In this document: one piece after another, positions 34,237-46,575 of the stretch
Position numbering within the stretch: the first letter of the stretch is position 1
How the letters are laid out: the number at the start of each line of letters is the position of its first letter
DNA from: Acetobacteraceae bacterium H6797
GTDB lineage: Bacteria > Pseudomonadota > Alphaproteobacteria > Acetobacterales > Acetobacteraceae
DNA length: 64,000 nt
Direction of reading: 5' to 3'
NCBI GenBank assembly: GCA_015223225.1
Contig: JADFCQ010000006.1
Span: 1 to 64,000 of the forward strand
Program-made: the position numbers and the translations under genes
The notes under the pieces: generated by a model
Told to the model about the DNA's origin: nothing
Database searches by the model: none
The model's input: the letters and a program-made list of their open reading frames with translations, nothing else

Positions 34237-34908
34237 ATGCTCGAGGCGCAGGCGAATGATGACGCCTTTCTTTCCCTGCAGGAGCAGGCCTACCGCGCCA
34301 TCCGCGCCCGGATCGTCACCTGCCGCATCCCGCCCGGCAGCATCCTGAATGAAGGACAGGTCGCGAGCATGATCGGCCTGGGGCGCACCCCGGTGCATCA
34401 GGCTTTCGACCGGCTGCGCCTGGAGGGCCTCGTCACCGTCCAGCCCCGGCGCGGGGTGATGGTGCGCGGGATCGAACTGGGCGAGATGCTGGAGATCATC
34501 GAGGCCCGGCTGGTCAACGAATGCCATGTGGCCGGCCTCGCCGCGATGCGCGCCACCCCCGCCGATATCGCCGCGCTGGAGGAGAACCTGCTGCGCAGCG
34601 GCGGGGCGACCGGGGTGAAGGACACCGAGCGCCTGATGCTGCTGGAGCAGGAATTCCACGGCCTCATCGCCGATATGGCCGGTAACGAGGTGCTGGCGAC
34701 CTTCCTGGCCAATTTGCGCGATCGGGCGATCCGCTTCTGGTATGTCGCGAGCGGTCGGGAGCCGCATCGCCAGCTCGTCGTCGCCCAGCATGCCGATATC
34801 GTGCAGGCCATTGCCCGTGCCGATCGCGCGGGTGCCGAGGCGGCCATGGCCCGCCATCTCGAAGACCTGCGGCAGAGCGTGCTGCGCGAGCGGGACCTGC
34901 CGGGCTGA
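34237..34908 (+). CDS. GntR-family regulator, FCD subgroup
   Basis: A 223-residue regulator with an N-terminal winged helix (IRARIVTCRIPPGSILNEGQVASMIGLGRTPVHQAFDRL region, of which GLGRTPVHQAFDRL is the recognition part) and a C-terminal FCD ligand domain (MLEIIEARLVNE, EFHGLIADMAGN, HADIVQAIARAD). The start at 34237 has a GGGGG run about 11 nt upstream; earlier frame overlaps the glpD remnant. FCD members respond to small carboxylates or amino acids. Confidence 0.87.
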   Translation: MLEAQANDDAFLSLQEQAYRAIRARIVTCRIPPGSILNEGQVASMIGLGRTPVHQAFDRLRLEGLVTVQPRRGVMVRGIELGEMLEIIEARLVNECHVAGLAAMRATPADIAALEENLLRSGGATGVKDTERLMLLEQEFHGLIADMAGNEVLATFLANLRDRAIRFWYVASGREPHRQLVVAQHADIVQAIARADRAGAEAAMARHLEDLRQSVLRERDLPG

Positions 34909-35024
34909 AGCGCCCCTCCTGAGCTTCCATTCCGGGGCGGGATGACCCATCCTCGCCTTATCCAGCCCCGGTCCGGGGTGGGTCGAACCCTGCGGTTCGG
35001 GAATGAAGAACAAAGGAAAGCGCC

Positions 35025-36074
35025 ATGCTCATCGGCTCGACACCGCGTCTCACCGAACTCGCCCATGGTGGCGGCTGCGGCTGCAAGCTGGCGCCCTCGG
35101 TGTTGCAGAGTCTGCTGGCGGACCAGCCCGCCACGGCGCCCTTCAGCCAGCTCCTTGTCGGCGCCGAGACGGCCGATGACGCCGCCGTCTGGCAGGTCGA
35201 CGAGAACTTGGCCGTGATGGCGACGACCGATTTCTTCATGCCGATGGTCGATGACCCTCGGGATTTCGGCCGCATCGCCGCGACCAACGCGATTTCCGAC
35301 ATCTATGCCATGGGTGGCAAGCCCATCATGGCGCTGGCCATCCTGGGCATGCCCCTTGGCAAGCTGGAGCCGGCGGTGGTGCGGGAGATCCTGCAAGGCG
35401 GGGCCTCGATCTGCGCCGAGGCGGGCATTCCGGTGGCGGGGGGGCATTCCATCGACGCGCCGGAGCCGATCTATGGCCTGGCGGTGATCGGCCTGGGCCG
35501 GCCAGACCAGGTGCGGCGCAATACCGGCGCGCGGCCGGGCGATGCGCTGATCCTGACCAAGGGCATCGGCGTGGGCCTCTATTCGGCCGCCATCAAGAAA
35601 GGCGCCCTGCCCGAAGGGGCCTATGCCGAGATGATCGGCTCGACCACGCTGCTCAACCGCATCGGCGGCGAGCTTGCGCCCGAGGCGGCGGTGCATGGGA
35701 TTACCGACGTGACCGGCTTCGGCCTGCTGGGCCATTCGCTGGAAATGGCGCGGGGTTCGGGCCTTTCCATCACCCTTCGGCGGGAGGCCGTGCCGCTGCT
35801 GCGCCATGCCGAGAGCCTCGCGCAGCAGGGCCATGTCACCGGCGCCTCGCATCGCAATTGGGCGAGCTATGGGGCCGATATCAGCCTGCCGGCGGATTGC
35901 CCGGACTGGCAGCGCCATGTTCTCACGGACCCGCAGACCTCGGGCGGCCTGCTCGTCGCCTGTGCCCCGGAAGCGGCCGAGGGGCTGCTCGCCCGCATCA
36001 GGGAGGCTGGCTACCCGCTAGCCGCGCGCATCGGTGAGGCAACCGCCGGCGAGGCTCGGGTGTTTGTTGCCTGA
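35025..36074 (+). CDS. selD: Selenide, water dikinase
   Basis: SelD makes selenophosphate from selenide and ATP, the selenium donor for Sec-tRNA synthesis by SelA. This 349-residue protein has the catalytic pair C18 and K21 in [11 protein letters not shown], matching E. coli C17 and K20, so it uses Cys rather than Sec. ATP-binding features include [20 protein letters not shown] and [13 protein letters not shown]. The ribosome site is AAAGGAAAG. It lies upstream of the selA/selB/selC and formate dehydrogenase genes but on the other strand. Confidence 0.97.
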   Translation: MLIGSTPRLTELAHGGGCGCKLAPSVLQSLLADQPATAPFSQLLVGAETADDAAVWQVDENLAVMATTDFFMPMVDDPRDFGRIAATNAISDIYAMGGKPIMALAILGMPLGKLEPAVVREILQGGASICAEAGIPVAGGHSIDAPEPIYGLAVIGLGRPDQVRRNTGARPGDALILTKGIGVGLYSAAIKKGALPEGAYAEMIGSTTLLNRIGGELAPEAAVHGITDVTGFGLLGHSLEMARGSGLSITLRREAVPLLRHAESLAQQGHVTGASHRNWASYGADISLPADCPDWQRHVLTDPQTSGGLLVACAPEAAEGLLARIREAGYPLAARIGEATAGEARVFVA

Positions 36075-36112
36075 GCGGCGCCACGGCGCCTTTCCAGCAA
36101 GGGAGGACGCCA

Positions 36113-36448
36113 ATGCGCAGCCTGTCGACGGCTTTCATCCTGGCGGGTCTAGCCATCGCCACGCCCAGCCTCGCCCAACAGGTGCCGCCGGTGCATCAGA
36201 CGGCGCCGCAGCAGGCCCAGGCCGGCGGCTGCCCCGCCGCCAGCCGCGCCGAGGCCGCCACCCCGCCGGATCGGCAGAGCGGCGATGGCACCGCCCCGGG
36301 CAATATCGGCTCTACGGGCTGGAGCGGCGGCACGGGCGGCTCCCATATGGGAACCAACCCGCAGGGTGCCACCCAGCATTCCTCGACTTGGCAGCCGCCG
36401 ACTGCCCGGGGGCTGGACCCCCTTCAGCCCCGCCCGATGGCCTGCTGA
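36113..36448 (+). CDS. Small secreted Gln/Pro/Gly-rich protein of unknown function
   Basis: A 111-residue protein with a Sec signal peptide (about 1-21, ending PSLAQQ). The mature part is low-complexity, rich in Gln, Pro, Gly, Ser and Thr (STGWSGGTGGSHMGTNPQG), with one Cys near 40 and a second as the very last residue. No family recognised. The ribosome site AGGGAGG is strong, so the gene is likely real. It follows selD by 38 bp and may be co-transcribed with it. Confidence 0.7.
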   Translation: MRSLSTAFILAGLAIATPSLAQQVPPVHQTAPQQAQAGGCPAASRAEAATPPDRQSGDGTAPGNIGSTGWSGGTGGSHMGTNPQGATQHSSTWQPPTARGLDPLQPRPMAC

Positions 36449-36453
36449 CCGGC

Positions 36454-36996
36454 TCAGTGCGGCTTCATTTCCTCGATCTGAAGCCTTAGCCCGTCCTCGT
36501 TGAAGAACTCGCCTTCCTTGATGAGCGACCTGTCCTCATGCAGCTTGTGACTGAGGGCGGTGAGGCGGGCCTTGGCCTCGGCATCCGGCACCAGGCCTTC
36601 CCGCCCCGCGCGGTAGAAGACGACGCCCTGCCAGCTCACGCCCGCGCCCAGGAAATGGGCGATCATCTCCGGCCAGCGCGTCTCATTTCCCATCACATGC
36701 AGCCAGGCACCCCGCAGCGGCGTCACTGTCGTCTCGGTAATGGCGACGAGCAGGAACAGCATCGTGAAATCGCCGGCTTCGTCATGAGTCCGGACGATCC
36801 ACTCGTCGAAATCGGTCTCGATCGGCCGCATGCAGTCTCCATCCCGCTTCAGGTCTCCCACGCAGGACAACACGGGGGCGTGGGGAGGGCAACTCATGCC
36901 GCGGGGCACCGTTTGAAAAGCTGACACCCGATGAGCCGCCGCCGCAAGGCATAGCAAGGCACAAGCCAGCGGCCAGGAATGGCCGAGCGGCATCAT
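36454..36996 (-). CDS. Secreted protein of unknown function
   Basis: A 180-residue protein with a Sec signal peptide (about 1-25, MMPLGHSWPLACALLCL and on). The mature N-terminus has a Cys-rich part (SCPPHAPVLSC...GDC), then a hydrophobic segment (FTMLFLLVAITETTV) and a charged C-terminus. No family recognised. The start at 36996 has GAGGG upstream. It is divergent from the aldehyde oxidoreductase genes, with 35 bp between starts. Confidence 0.68.
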   Translation of the reverse strand: MMPLGHSWPLACALLCLAAAAHRVSAFQTVPRGMSCPPHAPVLSCVGDLKRDGDCMRPIETDFDEWIVRTHDEAGDFTMLFLLVAITETTVTPLRGAWLHVMGNETRWPEMIAHFLGAGVSWQGVVFYRAGREGLVPDAEAKARLTALSHKLHEDRSLIKEGEFFNEDGLRLQIEEMKPH

Positions 36997-37031
36997 CGAA
37001 CCCTCGAGACCCCGCAAAGAAGGTTACCGCC

Positions 37032-37625
37032 ATGCCCGGTTTTCAGGACCTTCCTCCCGCGAGGAAGAACTCTCTCGCGCAGGAGCATGCCTCGGTGCGT
37101 GACGCCGTGCCGCAGATGATGTCCACCCGCATCACCATCAATGGCGAGGAGCAGACGCTCTCGCTCGATACGCGCACCACGCTGCTCGATGCGCTGCGTG
37201 AGCATCTTCACCTCACCGGCAGCAAGAAGGGTTGTGACCACGGCCAGTGCGGTGCCTGCACCGTGCTGGTGAATGGCCGCCGCATCAATAGCTGCCTCAC
37301 GCTCGCGGTGATGCATGATGGCGACGAGGTGGTCACCATCGAAGGCATCGGCACGCCCACCGAGCTGCACCCGATGCAGGAAGCCTTCGTGCGGCATGAC
37401 GGCTATCAATGCGGCTATTGCACGCCCGGGCAGATCTGCTCCTCCCTCGCGGTGCTGGACGAAATCGCGGCTGGCATCCCCAGCCACGTCACGGAAGACC
37501 TCACCTCCGCGCCCGCGCTGAGCGATGCGGAAATCCGCGAACGGATGAGCGGCAATATCTGCCGTTGCGGTGCCTATTCCAACATTCTCGATGCCATCGA
37601 GGAAGTCGCGGGGAGGAAGGCATGA
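37032..37625 (+). CDS. paoA: Aldehyde oxidoreductase iron-sulphur subunit (PaoA/YagT-like)
   Basis: A 197-residue subunit with two [2Fe-2S] clusters: plant-type ligands C68, C73, C76 and C88, and C127, C130, C177 and C179. It passes electrons from the molybdenum subunit to the FAD subunit. The first 29 residues are an extension; unlike E. coli PaoA they show no Tat motif. The GAAGG ribosome site supports 37032, but an ATG at 37119 would give a shorter form. First gene of a three-gene operon. Confidence 0.92.
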   Translation: MPGFQDLPPARKNSLAQEHASVRDAVPQMMSTRITINGEEQTLSLDTRTTLLDALREHLHLTGSKKGCDHGQCGACTVLVNGRRINSCLTLAVMHDGDEVVTIEGIGTPTELHPMQEAFVRHDGYQCGYCTPGQICSSLAVLDEIAAGIPSHVTEDLTSAPALSDAEIRERMSGNICRCGAYSNILDAIEEVAGRKA

Positions 37626-38569
37626 AGCCCTTCACCTATGAGCGCCCGGCCACCACGGCCGAGGCCGCGCAAGCCGCCGCGCGCCCCGGCGCCCGCTTCA
37701 TCGCGGGCGGCACCAATCTGCTCGACCTGATGAAGCTGCAGATCGAGACGCCGCTTCATCTGGTGGACGTCAATCGCCTCGCGCTGGACACCATCGAGGA
37801 GCGGCCGGAGGGTGGATTGCGGATCGGCGCGCTGGTACGCAATACGGATCTCGCGGCGGATAGCCGGGTGCGGCGCGATTATGCCGTGCTGACGCGCGCG
37901 CTCGTCGCCGGCGCCTCCGGCCAGTTGCGTAACAAGGCGACGACGGCGGGTAATCTGCTCCAGCGCACGCGATGCCCGTATTTCTACGATACCGACCAGC
38001 CCTGCAACAAACGCGAGCCGGGCAGCGGCTGCGCCGCGATCAAGGGCTTCAGCCGGCACAATGCCATTCTCGGCAGTTCCGAAGCCTGTATCGCGACCAA
38101 CCCGTCGGATATGGCGGTCGCCATGCGCGTGCTCGATGCAGAAATCGAGACGGTAAAGCCCGATGGCAGCACGCGGATCATCCCCATCGCGGATTTCCAT
38201 CGCCTGCCGGGCGATACGCCGCATATCGAGACGGTGCTGGAGCAGGGTGAGTTGATCACGGCCGTGCTGCTGCCGCCGCCCGTGGGCGGCACGCAAGTCT
38301 ATCGCAAGGTTCGTGACCGCGCTTCCTATGCTTTTGCGCTCGTTTCCGTCGCGGCCATTCTCAAGCCGGATGGAACCGCGCGTGTCGCCCTCGGCGGTGT
38401 TGCCCATAAGCCCTGGCGCGTCGAGGCGGCGGAGGAAAGCTTCGCCGATGATGGCGCACGCCTCGCGGAGGCGCTGCTGGCCGATGCGCATCCGACGCCC
38501 GACAATGCTTTCAAACTGCCGCTGGTGCATCGCAGCCTGGTCTCGGTGATGCAGGAAGGGAGGGCCTGA
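37622..38569 (+). CDS. paoB: Aldehyde oxidoreductase FAD subunit (PaoB/YagS-like)
   Basis: A 315-residue FAD-binding subunit. FAD contacts include GGTNLLD (29-35) and ATTAGNLLQ (107-115). A set of Cys (C118, C128, C137, C156) in [19 protein letters not shown] and following matches the extra [4Fe-4S] site known in E. coli PaoB and related subunits, which sets this group apart from ordinary xanthine dehydrogenases. The start overlaps the previous stop as ATGA. Confidence 0.92.
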   Translation: MKPFTYERPATTAEAAQAAARPGARFIAGGTNLLDLMKLQIETPLHLVDVNRLALDTIEERPEGGLRIGALVRNTDLAADSRVRRDYAVLTRALVAGASGQLRNKATTAGNLLQRTRCPYFYDTDQPCNKREPGSGCAAIKGFSRHNAILGSSEACIATNPSDMAVAMRVLDAEIETVKPDGSTRIIPIADFHRLPGDTPHIETVLEQGELITAVLLPPPVGGTQVYRKVRDRASYAFALVSVAAILKPDGTARVALGGVAHKPWRVEAAEESFADDGARLAEALLADAHPTPDNAFKLPLVHRSLVSVMQEGRA

Positions 38570-38571
38570 GC

Positions 38572-40767
38572 ATGGAATTCAACGCTCCTGCCTCGACGAA
38601 CCCGATCGACCGGATGCGGATTGTCGGCAAGCCCATCGACCGCATCGAGGGCCGGCTTAAAGCCACCGGCCAGGCGCAATATGCCTATGAGCATCAGGAC
38701 GCTTTCCCTGACCAAGCCTATGGACATGTCGTGGGGGCAGGTATCGCGCATGGGCGCATCCGCTCCATCGACCGTAGCGCGGCCATGGCGGCACCGGGCG
38801 TGCTGGCCGTCGTGACGCATGAGAATGCCGGTAAGCTGGACCTCGGCAAGATGAATACCGCGCCCCTGCTGGGTGGGCCGGAAATCCATCACTACCATCA
38901 GGCCGTGGCGCTCGTGGTGGCCGAGAGCCTGGAACAGGCCCGAGCCGCGGCGGAGCTTCTTCGCATCGAGTACGAGCCCACCCCGGGCAGCTTCGACCTC
39001 GCTGGCGGCAAGGCTTCGGGCGGGGAGGTGCTCAAGGATTCGCCCGATGAGCGCCTGGGTGATTTCGAGGCCGCCTTCGCCGAGGCGCCCGTCACCCTCG
39101 ATGCCACCTACAGCACGCCCGACCAATCGCATGCGATGATGGAGCCGCATGCGACCATCGCGGCCTGGCGCGGCGATCAGCTCGATGTCTGGCTCTCGAA
39201 CCAGATGATCGACTGGACGACGAGCGACTTGGCCAAGACGCTGGGCCTCCCGAAGGAGAATGTGCGGCTTCGCTCGCCCTATGTCGGCGGCGGCTTCGGC
39301 GGCAAGCTCTTTCTCCGTGCCGATACGCTTCTCGCCGCGTTGGGCGCCAGGGAAGCTGGGCGGCCGGTGAAGGTCGCACTGCCGCGCCCGCTCATGGCCA
39401 ATAACACCACCCATCGCCCGGCGACGATCCAGCGCATCCGGATCGGCGCGACGCGGGAAGGGCGGATCACGGCCATCGCGCATGAGAATTGGTCGGGCAA
39501 TCTGCGCGGTGGCAAGCCGGAGAATGCCATTGCGCAGACCCAGCTTCTCTATGCGGGCGGCCATCGCCTCACCGCCAATCGCTTCGTGCCGCTGGATCTG
39601 CCGGAAGGCAATTCCATGCGCGCGCCGGGCGAGGGGGCGGGCATGCTCGCCCTCGAGGCGGCGATGGACGAAATGGCCGAGAAGCTCGGCATGGACCCGA
39701 TCGAATTCCGCGCCCTGAACGACACCCAGACCGATCCGCGTGACCCGGAGCGGCCCTTCTCGCAGCGCCGCCTGGTGGAATGCATGCGGCTCGGGGCGGA
39801 GCGTTTCGGCTGGAATCGCCGCCAGGCACCCGGCACGCGGCGCGAGGGCCGTTGGCTGGTCGGCATGGGCATGGCGGCGGGTTTCCGCAACAGCCCGCAG
39901 ATGAAATCCGGCGCGCGCGTGAAGCTCGATGCCGCGGGCACCGTGACGGTCGAGACGGACATGACCGATATCGGCACCGGCAGTTACACCATCCTCGCCC
40001 AGACGGCGGCGGAGATGATGGGCGTGCCGGTCGAGAAGGTCACTGTCAGGCTCGGCGATTCCACTTTTCCCGTCTCCGCCGGTTCCGGCGGGCAGTTCGG
40101 CGCGAACAGCTCCACCGCCGGCGTCTATGCGGCCTGCGTGAAGCTGCGCGAGCAGGTCGCGCAGCGAGCGGGCTTCAACACGGCCGAGGCCGTCTTCGCC
40201 GATGGCATGGTCAGCCTTGGCAATCGCCAGTTGCCGCTCGGCCAGGTGGCCGGTGAGGCTGGGCTTTCGGCGGAAGACAGCATCGAGTTCGGCGATATCT
40301 CGGAGCGCTACCAGATCTCGACCTTCGCGGGCCATTTCGTCGAGGTCGCGGTCGATAAGGCCACGGGCGAGGCCCGGCTGCGACGGATGCTGGCCGTTTG
40401 CGCGGCGGGGCGCATCCTCAACCCCAAATCCGCGCGCAGCCAGGTGATCGGCGCCATGACCATGGGCGTCGGCGCCGCGCTGATGGAGGCGCTGGAGGTG
40501 GATAAGGGCCGCGGCTTCTTCGTCAACCATGACCTGGCCAGCTACGAGGTGCCGGTCCATGCCGATATCCCGCATCAGGAGGTCATCTTCCTCGAGGAGA
40601 CCGACCCGCTTTCCTCGCCGATGAAGGCGAAGGGTGTGGGCGAGCTTGGCCTTTGCGGCGTGGGCGCCGCCATCGCGAACGCGATCTACAACGCGACGGG
40701 CGTGCGGGTGCGCGACTATCCGCTCACGCTGGACAAGCTGCTGCCCGGCCTGCCGCGCGTGGCGTGA
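38572..40767 (+). CDS. paoC: Aldehyde oxidoreductase molybdenum subunit (PaoC/YagR-like)
   Basis: A 731-residue molybdopterin-binding subunit. Motifs are GGGFGGK near residue 240, the GEGAGMLALEAAMDEMAEKLG substrate-pocket region near 345 and the catalytic Glu in KAKGVGELGLCGVG near the C-terminus. It oxidises aldehydes or a related heterocycle. Cofactor is probably MCD as in PaoC. No PaoD/XdhC-type chaperone gene follows; its stop lies 10 bp from the 3' end of selC. Confidence 0.93.
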   Translation: MEFNAPASTNPIDRMRIVGKPIDRIEGRLKATGQAQYAYEHQDAFPDQAYGHVVGAGIAHGRIRSIDRSAAMAAPGVLAVVTHENAGKLDLGKMNTAPLLGGPEIHHYHQAVALVVAESLEQARAAAELLRIEYEPTPGSFDLAGGKASGGEVLKDSPDERLGDFEAAFAEAPVTLDATYSTPDQSHAMMEPHATIAAWRGDQLDVWLSNQMIDWTTSDLAKTLGLPKENVRLRSPYVGGGFGGKLFLRADTLLAALGAREAGRPVKVALPRPLMANNTTHRPATIQRIRIGATREGRITAIAHENWSGNLRGGKPENAIAQTQLLYAGGHRLTANRFVPLDLPEGNSMRAPGEGAGMLALEAAMDEMAEKLGMDPIEFRALNDTQTDPRDPERPFSQRRLVECMRLGAERFGWNRRQAPGTRREGRWLVGMGMAAGFRNSPQMKSGARVKLDAAGTVTVETDMTDIGTGSYTILAQTAAEMMGVPVEKVTVRLGDSTFPVSAGSGGQFGANSSTAGVYAACVKLREQVAQRAGFNTAEAVFADGMVSLGNRQLPLGQVAGEAGLSAEDSIEFGDISERYQISTFAGHFVEVAVDKATGEARLRRMLAVCAAGRILNPKSARSQVIGAMTMGVGAALMEALEVDKGRGFFVNHDLASYEVPVHADIPHQEVIFLEETDPLSSPMKAKGVGELGLCGVGAAIANAIYNATGVRVRDYPLTLDKLLPGLPRVA

Positions 40768-40825
40768 AACGGAGGGGTGGCGGAAGAGAATGGGAGTCGA
40801 ACCCACCCAGGACAGTCTCGCTGCC

Positions 40826-42798
<1,973 letters not shown>

Positions 42799-42802
<4 letters not shown>

Positions 42803-43581
42803 GGCGCGGCGGCCCTGGCTTCGGCCTCGGCGATGCCGGCCGCATCGAGCGAGGCGCGGACGGGGGCGAGGAAGGGCTGGGCGAGGGCGCTGCCGGCGCG
42901 GTCGGCGCGGATCAGCCAGGCGAGCGCCTCCACCCCATCCTTCGGCACGCCGGCGCCGAGGTGATGAGCGGCGCCGAGCATGGCCTGCCCATCAGCATCG
43001 CCCGCGAGCGCGCCCATGCGCCACCAGCGGGCGGCCTCGGCCACGTCGCGCTCAACGCCCATGGCGTGGTGGTAGAGCATGCCCATGCGCGTCATGGAAG
43101 CCGCGACGCCGCCCTCGGCCGCGGCTTCGGCCCAGCGGCGGGCCTCTTCATGATCGGGCGGGATGATCTCGCCCTCCAGCAGCATCCAGCTCAGCATGTC
43201 CTGCGCCAGGGCATCGCCCTGTTCGGCGGCCCGGCGGTAAAGCGCGGCGGCGCGGGTAGGGTCGGGCTCGATGCCCTCGGCGCCCTGGAGGTAAAGCGCG
43301 GCGAGATTGCGCTCGCCGGTCGGGTGGCCCGCCTCGGCAGCGAGGGTCAGCCATTGCAGGGCGAGTTTAGGGTCTCGCGGTACGCCCAGCCCCTCGGCGA
43401 AGCAGGAGCCGATATTGGACTGCGCCCGGGCATTGCCGGCGCGGGCCAGCGGCTCCCAGAGGGCCAGGGCGGTGCCGTAATCGCCCTCGCGGAAGGCGGC
43501 CATGGCCTGGTCCATGGGGTCGGGTTCATGCTCCGGCGGTGCCGGGGGCGCCGCGCGGCGGAGAAAGCTAAGCCAGCCCAT
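42799..43581 (-). CDS. Sel1-repeat (TPR-like) protein within the sel operon
   Basis: A 260-residue protein of Sel1-like repeats, about six units of 36 residues, such as [21 protein letters not shown] and [21 protein letters not shown]. There is no signal peptide; a short N-terminal part ([18 protein letters not shown]) precedes. It overlaps selA by 14 nt and selB by 4 nt, so translation is tightly coupled to both. A helper role in selenoprotein synthesis or scaffolding is inference. The longer frame to 43821 runs through selA and is not used. Confidence 0.87.
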
Positions 43582-44935
43582 GGGCCGCCAGCGAGGCCAG
43601 GAAGCCGGGCTCGTCGGAAAGGCACCGGAGGTCGAGAAACAGGGCTCCCTCCTGCACACGGCCGATAATCGGGGCGGGAAGGGCGCGGAAAGCGGCCTGA
43701 AGTGCCTCCAGATCGCGTCCCCGCGGGGCGGAGAGGCGGATGGCGAAGCTCGGCAGCGTTTCCGTCGGCAGAGCCCCTGAGCCGATCTGGCTGCGGCAGG
43801 GCGCGGCCTCGGCGGTGACATCCGGAGGGAGGAGGGCGGCCACCTGGGGCAGGAGCCGGCGGACTTGCGCCTCGATCTCGGCCTCGCCCCGCGTCAGCAT
43901 CCTCAGCGTCGGCAGGCGCGCGGCCAGGCGGTCCGGGTCGCGATAGAGCGCCAGCGTGGCTTCGAGCGCGGCGAGGCGGATCTTATCCAGCCGCAGGGCG
44001 CGCTTCATCGGGTTGCGGTTGATGGCCGCGATGAGGTCCTTCCGCCCGACGATGAAGCCGGCTTGGGGGCCGCCCAGCAGCTTGTCGCCGGAAAAGGTCA
44101 CGAGATCGGCGCCCTCGGCCACGGCCTCGCGCACCGTCGGCTCCTTGATGAGGCCCCAGCGCGAGAGATCGACCAGCGTGCCCGAGCCGAGATCGTTGAG
44201 CAGCGGCACCTTGGCCTCATGCGCGATGGCGGCCAGCTCCGCGCCCTGGACCTCCTTGGTGAAGCCCTCGATCCGGTAATTGGAGGTATGGACCTTCAGC
44301 ACCAGCCCCGTCTCGGGGCCGAGGGCGCCGCGATAATCCTTGGGATGGGTGCGATTGGTGGTGCCGACCTCGACCAGCCGGACGCCGGCGCGGGCCATGA
44401 TATCGGGCATGCGGAAGGCGCCGCCGATCTCGATCAGCTCGCCGCGCGAGACGATGGCATCGCGCCCGGCGCCCAGCGTGTTCAGCGCGATCAGCACGGC
44501 GGCGGCGTTGTTGTTGACGACCGTGGCATCCTCGGCGCCGGTCAGCTCCCGCAGCAGGCCGCGAAGGTGGTCATCGCGCTCGCCGCGCTTGCCGGTTTCC
44601 AGCTCGAATTCCAGCGCCACGGCATCGCGCATGGCCCTGGTCGCGGCCTCGATCGCGGCCTCGGCCAGTTGCGCACGGCCGAGATTGGTGTGGAGCACCG
44701 TGCCGGTGAGGTTGAAGAGCGGGCGGAGGTTGGAGCGGGCGCGGCGGGCGAGCTTTTCCGAGGCCCGCGTGGCGACGCCCTCCGCATCGACCGGGCTCCT
44801 GGCCGCCCGCGCCTCGGCGAGGACCTCGCGGATCGCGGCGGTGACTTCCTGGCGGCCGTGCTCGGCGATGGCCGGCTGGCTCGCGGCCGTGTTCAGGACG
44901 CGATCGACCGATGGCAAGGCGCTGAGATCGGCCAT
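43568..44935 (-). CDS. selA: L-seryl-tRNA(Sec) selenium transferase
   Basis: SelA converts Ser-tRNA-Sec to Sec-tRNA-Sec using selenophosphate from SelD. This 455-residue PLP enzyme (E. coli 463) has the N-terminal tRNA-binding domain, [18 protein letters not shown] near 75-92 and the PLP Lys K285 in [13 protein letters not shown]. It starts 2 bp after the fdhE stop, so it is in the same operon as the formate dehydrogenase. Confidence 0.96.
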   Translation of the reverse strand: MADLSALPSVDRVLNTAASQPAIAEHGRQEVTAAIREVLAEARAARSPVDAEGVATRASEKLARRARSNLRPLFNLTGTVLHTNLGRAQLAEAAIEAATRAMRDAVALEFELETGKRGERDDHLRGLLRELTGAEDATVVNNNAAAVLIALNTLGAGRDAIVSRGELIEIGGAFRMPDIMARAGVRLVEVGTTNRTHPKDYRGALGPETGLVLKVHTSNYRIEGFTKEVQGAELAAIAHEAKVPLLNDLGSGTLVDLSRWGLIKEPTVREAVAEGADLVTFSGDKLLGGPQAGFIVGRKDLIAAINRNPMKRALRLDKIRLAALEATLALYRDPDRLAARLPTLRMLTRGEAEIEAQVRRLLPQVAALLPPDVTAEAAPCRSQIGSGALPTETLPSFAIRLSAPRGRDLEALQAAFRALPAPIIGRVQEGALFLDLRCLSDEPGFLASLAAHGLA

Positions 44936-44937
44936 GG

Positions 44938-45855
44938 CTAATAGCCGATCAGGAAGGGGTCGAAACCCGCGCGCCGGTATTCGGTCTGCTGCATGAGAAT
45001 GTCGAGGCCGAGGCTCGCCACGTCATCGGCCACGGCCTCGAAAGCCGGGTTCTTGTCCTGGTAGAGGATTTTCACCCAGCTTCGGCAGGTGTCGCAGGTT
45101 TCGGCCTTCACCGTGGCCTCGGTGGTCTCGGCCGATTTATAGCCCACGCCCTTGGTGGTGCCGCAGGCGAGGCACTTGATCCGCACCTCGTTCCAATGCG
45201 TGCCGCAGAAGGCGCAGGCGGCGTAGCGCGCGCCCTCGGCCCCCTGCATGCCGGTGACGAGGGAGGCAACGGGCGGGCCGCCGCAGCAGGGGCAGGTGCC
45301 GGTCTCGATCGGCTCGAGCTTCTCGGCCGGCAGCGTGGAAGCGAGGCGCGCGGCATGGATCTGGGTGGCGGCCGAGAGGAAGAGATGCTGCGGCAGGGCC
45401 TCGAAAGGCACGGAATCCGCCGTCACATGCGTCAGCAGCTCGGTCAGCGCCGCGTCATCGGCCTGGCGCAGCGCGTCGAGCGCGGCACTGGCCGGGGCGG
45501 GCATGGGGAGGGGCGTGACGGCGTCGAGATAGGCCCAGACCGTCTCGCGCAGCGCCGGCGAGAGCGGCAGCGCGCCGCGGTCGAGCGGGGGCATCTTATG
45601 CTCGATAGCGCGGGCGACCTGCTCCTCGGCGATGGGCTCGATGGGCGGTAGGCTCTCGGCCAGCGCCGCCTGCGCCTCGCATATCCCGGCAAGGAAGGTG
45701 AGGTAGGGGCCAAGATCGCTCCCCTCAGCCAGGACCCGGAACCGCTCCGCACGGCGGCGGAAGAGTGGCCCGGGCTGGGGCAGAATGGCGAAGGGAGGCT
45801 TGGTCACCCGCCCGATCATGGAAGGATCGGGCTGGACAGTCGAAAAACCGGACAT
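44938..45855 (-). CDS. fdhE: FdhE, formate dehydrogenase accessory protein
   Basis: A 305-residue cytoplasmic protein needed for assembly of the Fdh-N/Fdh-O type enzyme. It contains four CxxC pairs: [23 protein letters not shown] and CDTCRSW, the rubredoxin-like zinc/iron sites of the family. GAGGT precedes the start. It lies between fdhI (39 bp upstream) and selA. Confidence 0.93.
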   Translation of the reverse strand: MSGFSTVQPDPSMIGRVTKPPFAILPQPGPLFRRRAERFRVLAEGSDLGPYLTFLAGICEAQAALAESLPPIEPIAEEQVARAIEHKMPPLDRGALPLSPALRETVWAYLDAVTPLPMPAPASAALDALRQADDAALTELLTHVTADSVPFEALPQHLFLSAATQIHAARLASTLPAEKLEPIETGTCPCCGGPPVASLVTGMQGAEGARYAACAFCGTHWNEVRIKCLACGTTKGVGYKSAETTEATVKAETCDTCRSWVKILYQDKNPAFEAVADDVASLGLDILMQQTEYRRAGFDPFLIGY

Positions 45856-45894
45856 GATACCTCACGGGCCGAACCGGCCACGATGATTGCAGAA

Positions 45895-46575
45895 TTACTC
45901 GGCGGGGCCCGTCTTGCGGTTCCCGGCCAGTTCACGCAGCCACTTGCGATGATGCCGCCAGGCCCAGCCACCCGTCACCGTGCCCCGCGTCATCGCCCTG
46001 AGCGTGCCCCGCGTCCAGATCGCGGCATAGACGTGCAGGATGAAGACGCAAATGATGAGCACCGCGCAGATGGCATGCGCCAGAACGGCGATCCGCTTGG
46101 TCTCGATCGCGGTATAGGTGGCGAAATACTGGTCCCAGATGATGACCCCGCTCGTGATGAGGAGAATGATCAGCCCGGCCATGCTCCAGAAAATGAACTT
46201 CTGGCCCGCATTGTATTTGCCCAGTTCCGGCAGTCGCTCCTCGTTGCCGCCCACGACATCCTTGATGCGCGAGAGCCAGATGACATCCGCCCGCTCCGGC
46301 AGGTTCGCCTTCCAGAGCTGGAAGAAGAAGATGAAGAAGCTGACGAAGAGCACCACGCCGAACCAGGGATGCAGAATGCGAGTGAGCTGCCCGCCGCCGA
46401 ACAGGTTAGTCAGGAAGAACAGCGCCGGCGTGAAGAGGGCGAGGCCAGAAATGGCCAGCAGGATGAGGCTCGTCGCCGTCACCCAATGGTTCAGCCGCGC
46501 CAAGGGCCCGTAGCGGTTGACGGTGACGGGATCCTCGGACTCGATCTTGTCACCGGGAAGGGCGTATTTCGGCAT
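45895..46575 (-). CDS. fdhI: Formate dehydrogenase cytochrome b556 subunit (gamma)
   Basis: A 226-residue membrane subunit that passes electrons from FdhB to quinone. Four hydrophobic helices and His residues in LARLNHWVTATSLI, LTRILHPWFGVVLF and VLAHAICAVLIICVFILHVY fit heme b binding as in FdnI/FdoI. I chose the ATG at 46575, which shares its A with the fdhB stop (TGATG); a GTG one codon before is also in frame. Confidence 0.92.
   Translation of the reverse strand: MPKYALPGDKIESEDPVTVNRYGPLARLNHWVTATSLILLAISGLALFTPALFFLTNLFGGGQLTRILHPWFGVVLFVSFFIFFFQLWKANLPERADVIWLSRIKDVVGGNEERLPELGKYNAGQKFIFWSMAGLIILLITSGVIIWDQYFATYTAIETKRIAVLAHAICAVLIICVFILHVYAAIWTRGTLRAMTRGTVTGGWAWRHHRKWLRELAGNRKTGPAE

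Noticed and set aside
34940..35024. Hairpins (CCCCGG-T-CCGGGG and CGAACC-CTGC-GGTTCG at 34984-34999) before selD as a riboswitch or SECIS
   Set aside because: Short GC-rich palindromes are frequent by chance here, no conserved aptamer core is visible, and SelD has a Cys codon, not UGA.
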